Part shown: in pieces, positions 45,290 to 56,563 of the stretch
Numbering within the stretch: the stretch's first letter is position 1
Layout: every line of letters starts with the position of its first letter
DNA from: Adiantum capillus-veneris
Taxonomy: Eukaryota; Streptophyta; Polypodiopsida; Polypodiales; Pteridaceae
Length of the DNA: 60,000 nt
Reading direction: 5' to 3'
Assembly: GCA_014529385.2 (NCBI GenBank)
Contig: CM043966.1
Location: forward strand, 104,297,087-104,357,086
The notes under the pieces: model-generated
Database searches by the model: none
What the model was told of the DNA's origin: nothing
What the model saw: only the letters and a program-made list of their open reading frames with translations
Position numbers and translations under genes: made by a program

Positions 45290-46113
45290 GGATTCCTATG
45301 AACACGTATCGAGATAGTGATATTTCAAACATGATTTTCCACACAAGGGTGCATGATACTAGAACCAAAGGAAGAGACATGTGACTTGAGGACCTATCAA
45401 TGGATACGAGGGAAGAGATGCTATAGTAGGAGATCATAGAATGGTGAGAATGGTAGAAAAAATGCAAAGAATGAGACCTTCTCAAGTGGCAAAGAGTTTC
45501 CTCAAAAAGTTTAGCGGATTGGAAGAAACATATGCACATGTTTTCATATTTGAGCAAGTCTTAAGAGAGAAACAAGTCACAAATATCTATACATAGTACA
45601 AAGTGTTTGGTTTGACTTTGGAAGGAACAACATTGACTTGGTTTCAACCATTGAATAGTTGAGATTTTCTAAACATTGATCAAATCTTGCAAGAGTTTGC
45701 CAAGGAATTCTCCAAACAACAAATCAAGCACAATACAATTTTCCAAATCTATGCCCTTAAGCAGATGGAGAACAAAAATGTGAAGAAAGCTTTGCTTTGC
45801 TTCAAACAATACATTGAGAGATGTTCAGTACGACAGTTACTACAAGACGATTGACTATCAATTCTCTTCATAGAAGTACTTACACTTGAAGTCATGCATC
45901 ACATTCGAACAAGTCACTAGAGAAGCGTTGTATCTAGTTGACCATTGCAAGACATATGGAGAGGTAACGGAGGACGTAGACACAAACACTGGTAGTGCCT
46001 CTTCTACAGCCATCGAGTCAGCTACAAAACGTAGTGCTTCTACTTCAATCACACAAAATGTGGATCAAGTGGTCAAAGAAGTGATTCGTGGAATGAACCA
46101 AACGTACAAATAG
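45290..46113 (+). pseudogene. Gag of locus C
   Basis: Plus-strand blocks: VEKMQRMRPSQVAKSFLKKF then GLEETYAHVFIFEQVLREKQ (45440-45570), VFGLTLEGTTLTWFQPL (45605), LQEFAKEFSKQQIKHNTIFQ (45685), ALLCFKQYIERC (45795) and INQVV-like VDQVVKEVIRGMNQTYK (46063-46113). It is the same gag type as loci A and B: YIERC aligns with YIDRC at 10985, and VVKEVIRxxNQ with 31592. Interrupted by stops at about 45597, 45660 and 45855. Confidence 0.6.
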
Positions 46114-47570
46114 AATCCCAATTTGTGGCCACAACCGCCACAAGTAGGAAGTCCTCCAAGAGTGTTGAAGTGGTGTACCATTGAGTAGAAATACACCAGT
46201 CATGATATGAATGAGTTCTTTTACAATTCAAATTATGTGAGGGAAAGGCCGTATGGACCTCTAGCGGTGCAACAATTGCCACCACCTTTGAGGTACCATA
46301 TTGGACCCAATAACGTAGCACAAGAAGGCGACAAACCACAACCTATATTGGGCCAACAACTTCCTTTGCCCCATGAAAATTGAGCTATTATTTGATACAC
46401 ACAGCTGGTAGATCCACTCATAAGTCAATCGATGATACCACCAACATTTTATTATCGGGAGCCTATAGAAACCCATGTGAGAGAAGTCGAAGGTGAAGCA
46501 TATGCTACTAAGGATAGTCCACTTTGAGCAAGTACAAATGAAGCTATGGAACCTTCATATGTGGCTCAAACAGTTAGAAACCAACTCACGCTGGATGAAA
46601 ATATGCTCATGTTCATATCAAATCAAAATTACAAATCTAGAGGATATCCTCCTTGCAAATGGACACCATTTTCAAATTACCTCCATGGGTTCCAGAGAGC
46701 CCACAAGCTAATGAGCAGCAGTGAAGCCACTTTGACTGACAAATATGGGTAAATAGTTAAGGTTTGGATCACCACTAACCTTATAACCCAAACCTTTCAT
46801 CTACCTCCACGCAACCATAATCTACTATTGAAAACAAAAGCAATTGACAATGACAAGGCCTTTGTCAAGCAGTAAGGCCACAAATTCACGTACAAAGACT
46901 TGGTGTACTCAAAAACAGAGTTTCCATTATGGCTCGTTTCCTAGCACCTAAAAGTATAGAAGCTACCAAGATATACAAATCCCAATCTCCACATTGTGTT
47001 TGTCATGGAAATGGGGCTGGTAGTGCAAAGGGTGGTTCGTTTCAACTTAGGGAATTACATACGAAGCAAACCTCAAGAGAATTGAAAGAAACATTACCTA
47101 TATGAATGCATGGCTAGTGCTAACCAGAGTATTTTATCAAGCCCTCATAATGATAGATCAACTACCACCATCCGATTCTCAGCTTGGTCTACTTCATAAG
47201 CATAAACATGTGGTACAGGTGGTAGGAGGTCCTTCATTTGTACTGGGCACGAGAAAGACAAGAGGTCAAGGCTATAAAAAGAAGAAATCAGACACTGAGT
47301 AAACAGAAATAGATATAGAACTAAGCGGTGAAATAAAGCCCAAATACAAAGATACACCATATGAGTTCCAAAGAACAGCAGATGAGGATGCAGATGAAGA
47401 GGAGGATATCATTGTACCTCTAGTGCAACTCAAGCATACACCCAAAGAAAAAATCCCTCTGGCACAAACTGAAAGATCAATGGAAGAGGCCCAAAGACTC
47501 AAAGAGGAAAGACGCAAGAAAATTACGGAAGAAAAGAACAAGGTTGATGCTGAGAATGTACTATAATGAG
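46114..47570 (+). pseudogene. Middle region of locus C, no RT visible
   Basis: Coding-like blocks with stops: PSYVAQTVRNQLTLDENMLM (46550), MEMGLVVQRVVRFNLGNYIR (47008), FYQALIMIDQLPPSDSQLGL (47130), then acidic ADEDADEEEDIIVPLVQLKH and RSMEEAQRLKEERRKKITEE (47380-47530). I found no RT, RNase H or integrase motif. The order parallels locus A (12475-12970 then acidic and coiled coil). Confidence 0.4.
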
Positions 47571-48655
47571 GAAGAGGAAGAATTGAACAAGCCTCTTGAA
47601 TAATGCAAAGCAGAACGGCTTGAGAAGATATAGCAATACAAAAGGAGGATAGTGCCGGGATGCAATGGAGCTTGCAGGCTCCATGCGACAACATATCCAC
47701 AAGGTCTTAAAGAGGAGGGTTGAACAGGGAGATCAAAAGGAGTCCAAAAGTCAAAAAAAATGATTTAGAATCACCTATTGACTCCCCAAAGAGCAAAGAG
47801 AAAGATAATGACCAGCCACCAAGGGAGGAGACGGGTTGTGGAACCCCTAGAGATCCACACAGAAATAGTATCAAACCCTCTCCCCCAAGCCAACCACACC
47901 ACCTCCTATTGTGCAGAATCCAAAGGAGAATGTAAAAAGAAAGATATACTGCAAGAGCAAGCCCCTTTGGAACAATAAGATCTTCTAGAAAAGGATGACA
48001 AAGTGGACAACAAGGTTGAAGAGCTACCAGAAGATACCTAGAAGGAGTCCCAAAAACAAGAAACCACTCAAGAGCAGACTCCTTTGGAACACAAAGATTC
48101 CAACAAGAAACAAGAGAAACCAGAGGAAAAGGAAGTTGCAAAGACAGAGCGGACTCCACTTAAAGAGAAAGAGCTAGAAGCTGGTACCTCTCAACAACAA
48201 ATCACATTCAAGCTAGGATTGAGGATGGTGAAGGGTTCATCCAAGAGTTCAACCTAGAAAAACATTTGGAGCATATCAAGTTGCAATTCCAGTGTCAAAG
48301 AGCCATAACCAACCTATGGGAGTTGGATGTGAGGGATGCAAAAGTGGAAGCTCAGGCATGGAAAGAAGCAAATCAAAGGCTCCAACAGCAAGTTCAAGAT
48401 TTACAAGAGAATCAAATTCACTTAAAAGAAGAGTTGGAGAAAGAAAAGAGAGATGCAACTTACTACGATAAAGAGGCTCAAGCAGACAATGCGATGAATA
48501 GTCAGATGTACGTAGGCCAACAACGGCTCGAAGAGGAGCTAGAGAAGGTGTCATGCAATGTGGTCAAAACCACACTTTCAAACCTCTTAGCCATGCAAGA
48601 CACACCAACCCTAGCTTCAACATCACAAGCTTTAGCTACCATTTATTTATGCTGA
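47571..48655 (+). pseudogene. Coiled-coil ORF of locus C
   Basis: The longest frame, 48266-48655, reads LWELDVRDAKVEAQAWKEAN, QRLQQQVQDLQENQIHLKEE, LEKEKRDATYYDKEAQ and ends AMQDTPTLASTSQALAT before a stop. Strong heptad pattern over about 80 residues. Lys/Glu-rich broken frames precede it. It ends within a few bases of an LTR start. Confidence 0.45.
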
Positions 48656-48879
48656 TAGAGCTGACGTGGTAGGCTGTACGGATTTTTGCGTTTTGCACTG
48701 ACTTTTGAGGTGGCAATTGTATGGATTTCCGTGATTTGTGCTAGCAGCTTTTGGGCATTGCTTTTGGACCAGATGCTTTTGAGTTTGAAGGCTTTTCACT
48801 GTAAATTGCTTTTGGGGCCCAGGGCCTTTAAATATGAGGCCATGGGCTCCTTCTCTGGCATGCTTCCTGGAGAAGGTGC
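48650..48879 (+). mobile_element. LTR of another plus-strand retrotransposon, left part
   Basis: Starts about TGCTGATAGAGC or TGATAGAGC (48650-48653). A TATA-like TTTAAATAT is at 48827-48835. Gypsy-1 interrupts it at 48880; the rest resumes at 58122 and ends at 58336, just before a Met-tRNA primer site. It therefore is a 5' LTR of about 440 bp. Confidence 0.6.
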
Positions 48880-49089
48880 TGACGGGAGCAAAGCAAACCC
48901 CGAACCCCGACGGCCTCTAAAACACCAGGGACCGAATGGCGCGCCTCGAGCCTGTCATGGTAAAGCAAACAAGGGGCACCACCTAGCTTCAGCGGCTAGG
49001 ACGCAAACAACACACCACCATAACAAAGTTTTCATCCAAGAGAGATGGATGCTTGGGAGTAATGATGAAGAGGAAAGGGAATGAAATCA

Positions 49090-49124
<35 letters not shown>

Positions 49125-50440
49125 GGGAGGGGGTATAGCGGCTCAGTACTTAGGCACCACAAAAGGATGGCGAATCCGCACACCCTTCACACATACACAA
49201 GCTCACTCCAAAACACAAGACTAGGTGGCGATTCCGCACACCTCACATGGGCAAAACATTGCAAGAAAACATACTCACAAAACCTCAAGCTTTATTTAGA
49301 GAATTAGGCGATGAAATGGGGAGCATAGGGTAGGGGAATGAGAAGGGAGAGAGTGGTAGAGCACATGGCGGATAGGTGGGAGTTGATGGCAAAGACTCGC
49401 ACGAGGATTATGGCCATCATCCTTCATTTAGTTGCCCTTCATCTTCCATAGCCAAGGGTGTAGAGGTCATGCTCAAGACAAGCATGGTGATTGCGGTGAT
49501 GGTGATGGTGTGGGTGTGTGTGTGTGTGTGCACTAGGCACACACAGTGCATAGTGTGTTCTTTGGTGATGTTGTGTGTTTTTGTGTGATGGTGACCCCTC
49601 TTTATATAGGGGTGGAGGGGGGAGAAATTCTAGAATTTAGAAATTAAGAAATCATTATCTACATAGGCCATGTGACTGTGGGCCCCACTTGTCTGGCTGT
49701 GTGTATATGTGCCAGAACAGCAGTCTCATGAGAGAGAGACTAAGAGAGAGAGATGGGTTGATGAAAAAAAGTGAGAGGTGACATGGAGAATAAAGTAATT
49801 ACAAGAGGGGAGAGAGGGGAGTGTGTTCAGAGGTGAATCTGTGTGTAGATGTGTGTGAACACAAGAAAAATCAGGTAACCACCGGGTGGGGATGGGTCTG
49901 TGGGCACCTTTTTCAGTGAAACTGAGTGTGTGTGAGTGTGGGGGAGCTTATTTAGCTACAAGACAAGAGACATGGCGCCCTTTAGAGAGAGAGGGGGGTA
50001 TTTGGGTCATGGGATATGATAGGAGAGAGAAAGAGGGGGTGGGGTATACTATTTTGGAAGATAGGGTAAGTTGCATGTGAGTTGGTGCATTATTGGTGAG
50101 TTATAATGCATTATTGGTGAGAGGTGGGGTAGCTTGAGGGGAGAGAGAAAGGAGAAAGGACAAGGGGAAGAGAGAGGGGGTTGACCTTTTGAGTGCAGGA
50201 GAGGAAAAGGGACACACGGCGGGGCAATAGTGAAGAAAAAGGAGGCAAGGTGGGGATGGGCTACCCCGCAGGCATGAGGTGGCCTATTTTACCTTTCTTA
50301 TATATTTACATAATCATACTTTTATTTTTTTCTTACTTTTTCCAATGCCTTTTATCACTCCCTCCCTAAGAGGGGGTTTTCATGGGGTGGGGACGAGAGA
50401 AGAGGGGTATGGGAGCTTGGCTTGTGAAAAGCCCCCATCA
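48880..50440 (-). repeat. Gypsy-1 3' LTR
   Basis: Minus strand TGATGGGGGCTTTTCAC to TTTGCTCCCGTCA. TATA box TATATAAAG at 49600-49608. Contains a short CT microsatellite on the minus strand and a GT run near 49510-49530. Aligns end to end with 56564-58121. Confidence 0.93.
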
Positions 50441-50458
50441 TTAGCCCTCCCCTTTTGG
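50441..50458 (-). promoter_or_regulatory. Gypsy-1 polypurine tract
   Basis: Minus strand AAAAGGGGAGGGCTAA ends at the LTR start, the normal plus-strand primer. Confidence 0.8.
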
Positions 50459-50468
50459 CTAGAGGCAT

Positions 50469-53400
50469 TCATGTCTCTAGCTCATCTGTTTGATCATTAT
50501 CTTCAGAGGTGGCGGCCGATGGTGTGTCCTCATCTGGAATGTCAATTGGTGGAGCCTGGTCAAATCGAAGAAAATAAGGTTTAAGTCGCCAACCATTTAC
50601 CCTGGTTTTATGAAGTTTTCCATCAGCCTCCATAAGCTGGTAGCTTCCATTGGCATACTTTTTCCTGATGATGAAAGGACCTTCCCATCGGAGTAGGAGT
50701 TTCTTATCCTTGCGCGTGTCGAAGCGATTGTCGTAGCGGAGCACCAACATTCCTTTCTTCAATTATTTTTTCCGGAGATGCTCGTTAAAACTAAGCCGTC
50801 TATGCTCTGCTTGTGCTGCATAATAATTTATTGCTTCTTCTTTGTCCAGCTGCAGCCTTTCCAAGTTGATGATGTGATCTCTCAAATGCATGTTGGGCTG
50901 TTGAAGCTGGCTTGCCATTACTCTGAGACTTTGTAGTTGCACTTCAATGGGCAAGATTGCTTCCTTACCAAATACTAGATGATACGGTGTGAATCCCAAG
51001 GATGTACGAAATGAAGTTCTGTAGGCCCATAAAGCTGGTAGTAGATACTTATCCCAGTCTCCAGGATGATTGTTTACCTGCTTGGTAATAATTTTAGAAA
51101 CCATTCCATTTACCTTTTCAACTAGGCCATTACATTGAGGGTAATATGGTGAAGAGTGCCTCCTTGTAATGCCCAGTTTCTGCATTAATTCTCCTACCAA
51201 GTCTGCTCTGAAACCTGGCCCTCTATCAGAGATGATCTCTAAAGGTGTGCCAAACCTACAGCATATGTGCTCGTAGATAAATTTAGCTACCTCTACCGCT
51301 ATGATTCTAGTGGTGGCTGTAGCCTCTGCCCATCTAGTCATGTAGTCGACCCCCATGATAATGTAGAATTTTCCTGAGTTGGCCCTAGGTAATGGCCCAA
51401 TGGCATCAATACCCCATTTTTCAAATGGGCCATATGAGAGAATAGGTGTCTGTGGTTCAGGCATAAGTGACCTAGTGCCGGCCTTTTGACACAACTTACA
51501 CGTTTTGCACCAGTGGTGTACATCACGGTTGAGGCTAGGCCATATGAAGCCTGCCTGCAAGATTTTCCTACTTGTTATGTCTAGGGCAAAGTGACCACCA
51601 CAAACCCCATCGTGACAACTAGCAATTACTCCCGTGATTTCCTGAGAGAGAGGGACCTTCCTGAGTATTTGGTCCTTACCCTTACAGTACAAACCATCAT
51701 TGATGAGTCGATACCTTGTGGCCTTCCGCGTCAGCCATTGCTTCTGTCCCTTTGTTAAATCTGATGGGCATTCTCCTGTTTCCAAAAATTGCATGATGTC
51801 AGGCAAGGCATCACTGCCTTGAAATAGAGGGAGATTTAGCTTTATTGCTCCAACCACCACTTCCTGTAGTCTTTCACTTGCTAGGGCATCTGCTTCTTGG
51901 TTTTGAGCCCTTGGGATATGGTGTATTTGAACTTCTTCAAACTTACCCAACAAGGTTTTTACACCACTTAAGTGAGTCCTTAAACTAGGATTCTTGCATG
52001 TCCATGCTCCATTTACTTGCCTTACCAGAAGTAGAGCATCCCCAAATACATTAAGGCGTTGTACACCTTGTGAGACGCACCATTGTAGACCCTTGGTTAG
52101 TGCTGCATACTCAGCTTCATTGTTAGAATGTGAATCTAACAATTGGCCCGACGAAAATACCTTTGTCCCTTTGTCATCAAAGACCACTATGCCTGCAGCT
52201 GCTTTGTGGGATGCTCGCTTGTAGGCTCCATCAAAGTAGAGAGAGTATGCTCCTTCTACCATCGGTGGTACTAGAGGTAATCGGACTTCTCCTTCCTTAG
52301 ATTGCTTCTCCTTCCCTTCAAATACTTGGTAGGTCATGAGTCCCCCCAAACATGCCCTTGTCGTGCTTTCTACCTGTACTGTGTAGTCAAACTCTTGCAG
52401 ACGAACTAGCCATTTAGTAATTCTAGCAGACACATCCATGTGTTGTACAACATAGGGAAATATTTCATCCGTGGTTAGAATCACAAATTTCTTAGGCAGC
52501 AAATATGACCTAAACTTTGTAGTTGCAAATCTAAGAGCTAGGACTAAGTGTTCCACATGGGTGAAACCTTTCTCTCCTGCTGTCATCATTCGACTAGAGA
52601 AGTAGATTGGCCTCATGAAAGATGTCGTCATATCCTTTTGGAGTAGCACAGCCCCCAATGAGTCATCACCAACACTTGAGGTGACATAGAATTTTTCATC
52701 CCACTTAGGTGGTGAGATAGTTGGCAGAGTGGCTAAGACCTCCTTTACCTTGTTGTAGTGATGTTCGCTTTCCTCGTCCCAAGTGAAAGTTGATCTTTGA
52801 GTGAGTTGTTGCAGTGGTAGAACAAGTTGTGATAGTAGATATATGAATCTACTTAAGTACCTCACCTTCTGTAGAAAAGAGACCAGTTGACGTGCGGTCG
52901 TTGGTGAAGGTAGGGCTATGAGTGCGGACACCTTACTTGGGTCGGCGTTGATACCTTTTGCTGAAATTTCATGGCCTAGTAGAATGACTTTACTGTCCCC
53001 AATGTGGCATTTATCCACATTTAATTGCCCACCTAGGCTCTGCAACCTGGCCAAACCTTCAGTTACCTTTTCTAAATGTGAAATACGGGAGCTATATATA
53101 CAAAAATCATCAATGAACACTCTTATGGATGTTCCAAAGAACGGTTGAAAAACATATGTGACATATCTTTGGAATGTGGCAAGTGCATTTATAACACTGT
53201 ATGCAAAACAACCCCATGGCGTGATAAAAGTGGTTTTTAGCTGATCTTCCAAGGCTATGCGTATTTGAAAGTATCCAGAATAACCATCACAGACGGTATA
53301 GCATTCAAAACCCGCTACTTCATTCAGAATTTCATCCAAGAAAGGGAGAGGAAAGTGGTCTCTCTTTGTAGCTGCATTTAGTGGTTTGTAGTCAACACAG

Positions 53401-55736
53401 ACCCTCCACTTACCATTCTTTTTAGGCGTCACCACTACGGGTGACACCCATTCTGAGTTTTCTACAGGATAGATGAATCCCGCCTCCAGCAGTTTCCTTA
53501 CCTCGGTCAAGAGTTCCTTTTCTTGTATGACCCCCAGTCGTCGTAGCTTTTGCACAACTGGTTTTACCCCTTCCTTCAGCTTAATATGATGTTCCACCAC
53601 TGTAATGTCTGTGCTTCTTTCATAGTTGTCAATGAACAGGTTAGGAAATCCCATCAACATTTGCAAAAAACTATCTTTCTCCTCAAGTGTTAATTCCATA
53701 GACAACATACCCTTCAACCTACTTCCTCCTAGGCCAGGTGATTTTCTCTCCTCTTCATTGGGTTTCCCTTTTGGTGATGGATCACCAGTTGTGCTTACCC
53801 TTTGTGGATCCTTCATAATGATACCCATCACATCAATGGAACTGTCACTTTCTTCGGTGGATGTGGTCTCCTCCTCAGAACTGGAAGATTCGCTAGTGGT
53901 TTCATCTGCCGATGTTTCCAAATTCATTTGCTTCTGCTTGCCAATCCTCATGTCGTAGTAGATTGTCTCCCCTTTATTACCGGTCATGCGTAGAAGGCCA
54001 GTACCCGAGTCCTGTTTTGCCTTCATGGCCATCAACCATGGCCTTCCCAAAATTAGTGGATAGCCCTCCCCCTTAGTAGGCATTACAAAAACATCTACCT
54101 CTACCTCAGTGTTGAAACCTTTTATTTTCACGGCACTTACCACACCCACACACTTTACTTTTGCGTTGTTTGCCATCTTTGGCTTGCATGGAGAAGGCCT
54201 GTCAACCTCGAGCCCTAATCGAAGCATCATAGCTTCGCTCATTACACAGATTTGTGCACCTCCATCAATGTAGGTGTTTCCAACCCTCTTTCCTTTTATG
54301 TTTACGTTGACAATTGGAAGGATGTCATCCATGTTGCATCCCGAAATTGCTCCGGCTACCTTTGTTTTGGAGCGTCTTGTACTTACCATTTTAGACCATT
54401 GTCGCCTTACTTTTGGTGCAAGATGTAGTAGCTGTGTCCATGTAATCTTCGGTCCTTGCTCTGCCACATCCAATGTTAGATCATAGGGCTTAGAACTTTC
54501 CCCTAGTTGGAAGTCGGTGATGCCCAATTTCCGTCGTGGCCTGGATGGCCTCTTGCTAGTTTCTCCTCTCATGCTTCTATCATCATCTGATTGTGTAGCT
54601 TTCTCCCTCCTAACTCTTTTCACAGTCATGGCTTCAAGTGGTTCTAAAAAGGTTACCTTCTCCTTACCCTTGTCCCTCTCCTTTGCTCTGGGTGGATCCA
54701 CTACTACGGCTTTTCCTTTCTCTTCTAGCCTTATGATGTTTACAGGGCGATCGGGTGGTGGGGCTGGTGGAAGAGGTGGGATGGATGCTTGTAGTGGTGT
54801 CTGGGGTGGACGTAGAATTTGTGTTGGTGGGGGTGGTGCTCGGGGTGGGGGTGTTCTTTCTCTAGGGGGTGACAATTGGTTCCTCCTACCTCCTCTATTA
54901 TAGTTCTGTCGTGGTTTGGGACAGTAGTACATACCGTGACCATCTTCTCCACAGTTGTAGCAATGATACTCCCTGTTTTGTCGTCGTGCTCTTCCAGGGT
55001 CTTGATCTCTTTCTTGACTCCTCCCTTGCTGTATTAAGTGGACAGACAAATTCTGCAGTTGGTCAGTAATATGGGCCAACATATCTTGTTGGTCATCTCT
55101 TACCCCAAGAGCCGGTGGTGGTGGTATGGTGGTTGTCGTAGTTGCTGGTCGACGCGATGTTCCTGCTTCTGTTGATTCGGTTTCCTTGGCTTTCATTCGC
55201 AGCTTCTTGTCCTTAAGGCGAGCAATCTCAACAGCTAACTCGTACGTAGCAGGGAATCTACCTTTCACCTTCTCCTTGAGAAGCGGCCATAAGCCATGCG
55301 TGAACCGATCTTTTTTTAGGAAATCGGGTGCGGCTTCCCCCCTTGCCAGTGACTCAACCCACCGTTCCCACAAATCCACAAATTTGGACTCATAGGTGGC
55401 ATATTCTAAAAGACCCTCCTGCTTCAAGTCTCTCAACTTGTCCCACAACTTTTCTGAAGTGGTACCTCCCCCAAAGCGCCTCTTAAAAGCGGTTTTTAAG
55501 GGTTCCCATTCATCCTTGGTTGCTTGTGGAAGTGCATTGTACCATGATCTAGCTTCTAGCTTCATGAGATGCTTAAAGATTCTAACCCGGGATTCATCTG
55601 TATCTTTGTTGCTCACTACACATGCTACTTCAAAGTCATCTAGGAAGTCTGTTACCAAATCCTCCCCCTTCTTTCCTTTAAATGTTGGAAATGCTACACT
55701 TGCCATGATTACTGAGAGAGAGCTAGAAAGACACAC
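50469..55736 (-). CDS. Gypsy-1 gag-protease-RT-RNase H-aRNase H-integrase polyprotein
   Basis: A 1657-codon frame (55736-50763), then TAA, then about 98 further codons in the same frame to 50469. The real start is probably the ATG at 55706 (MASVAFPTFKGKK), 11 codons in. Approximate residues: gag 20-190; zinc knuckle CYNCGEDGHGMYYC near 258; protease YIDGGAQICVM near 490 (DGG, not DTG/DSG); RT with VCDGYSGYF and VFIDDFCIYS near 875; RT-linked RNase H 970-1130; second RNase H with YFDGAYKRASHKAAAGIVVF near 1168; integrase zinc HDGVCGGHF...CKTCKLC near 1379; core acids near 1444, 1501 and 1540 (WGIDAIGP, DRGPGF, NGLVEKVNG). After the TAA comes the GPY/F-type end RWEGPFIIRKKYANGSYQL. All catalytic acids appear present, so only the single stop and possible minor changes prevent full function. 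Confidence 0.9.
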
Positions 55737-55789
55737 TGCTTAACTTGCAAAAGTTTTTTTCTTCTTTACAAGGAGGCGTGTATACCCTC

Positions 55790-56491
55790 TTATACTAGGA
55801 CATAGATTAAAACTTCAAACGGTACATTGCCTTGTACCAAAGGTAAGACAAATGGTTGATCTGATGCCAAAACCTCAAAAAATCGCTCCCCACCCAGCAT
55901 GGTGTCAATGACGTGCTGGTAGTGAGCCTTCAAATCCAGTATTACCTTGATTGAGCGTACACGTGTTGGTATGTGTGATCTATCTTGAGGTAGGTTGTAC
56001 TGATTCATGTGAAGCTTAGAGGTGCTTAGTCACTGTCCGAGCTTGTGGGAGAGGGTGGTGTTCTTTTCTGAAACAAACTCAGTAGATCCCTAGTTTCTCT
56101 AGTGAGAGTGTGAGCCAATGATTCCGTTATCTGTGTTGCAGCATCAGGTGCGACTTGAAAACTGACTGTGATAATTACCTCGGTGACTTGAGTTACCCGA
56201 TTCTCAAAGTAGAATAGTGTTGATTCTCTATTGTGTAAAGCTCCTTCCATTTTGTTGTTGTGGGTTGGTTGTAGGTTGCAGACATGGTTTCGACCTTCTC
56301 CTTCTTCTTCTTGGCACTTGGCCTATGTATATCCACTGGGTTTGGCATGTTGGTTGACTCTCCCACTGCAAATCGATTACCGTTATGCCTGGCACTCGAG
56401 CTTCGATGGAGATGCGGAGTTCGTCTAGTTGTGCTTGGATCTCTTCTTCTTCTGTCGTCCAATTAGCAAATCCTGCTAGCCATTCATCCAT
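55790..56491 (-). CDS. Gypsy-1 leader ORFs between 5' LTR and gag
   Basis: Three successive frames on the coding strand. 56491-56228 starts MDEWLAGFANWTTEEEEIQA; 56250-56026 contains FENRVTQVTEVIITVSFQVA and ends SPTSSDSD; 56008-55790 has VRSIKVILDLKAHYQHVID and QPFVLPLVQGNVPFEV. They lie in different frames, overlap or lie 17-21 bases apart, and could be one ORF broken by two frameshifts or separate small ORFs. Tat/Ogre-lineage elements are known for an extra ORF before gag, which fits by position. The first part is coiled-coil-like. Function unknown. Confidence 0.45.
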
Positions 56492-56543
56492 TCACAATAG
56501 TTTAGGGGTTTCAGTCTTGTAAACTGAAGGGTTTCATGAAAAG

Positions 56544-56563
56544 ATCCTCAGTGGGGACACCAA
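56544..56563 (-). promoter_or_regulatory. Gypsy-1 putative primer binding site
   Basis: Minus strand TTTGGTGTCCCCACTGAGGA directly follows the 5' LTR. TGGTGTCCCC could pair with a tRNA 3' end (CCA preceded by ...GGGGACA), but I cannot name the tRNA. It is not the initiator-Met site. Confidence 0.5.

Noticed and set aside
51994-55743. Plus-strand frames opposite the Gypsy-1 polyprotein
   Set aside because: Shadow frames of a strong minus-strand coding region.
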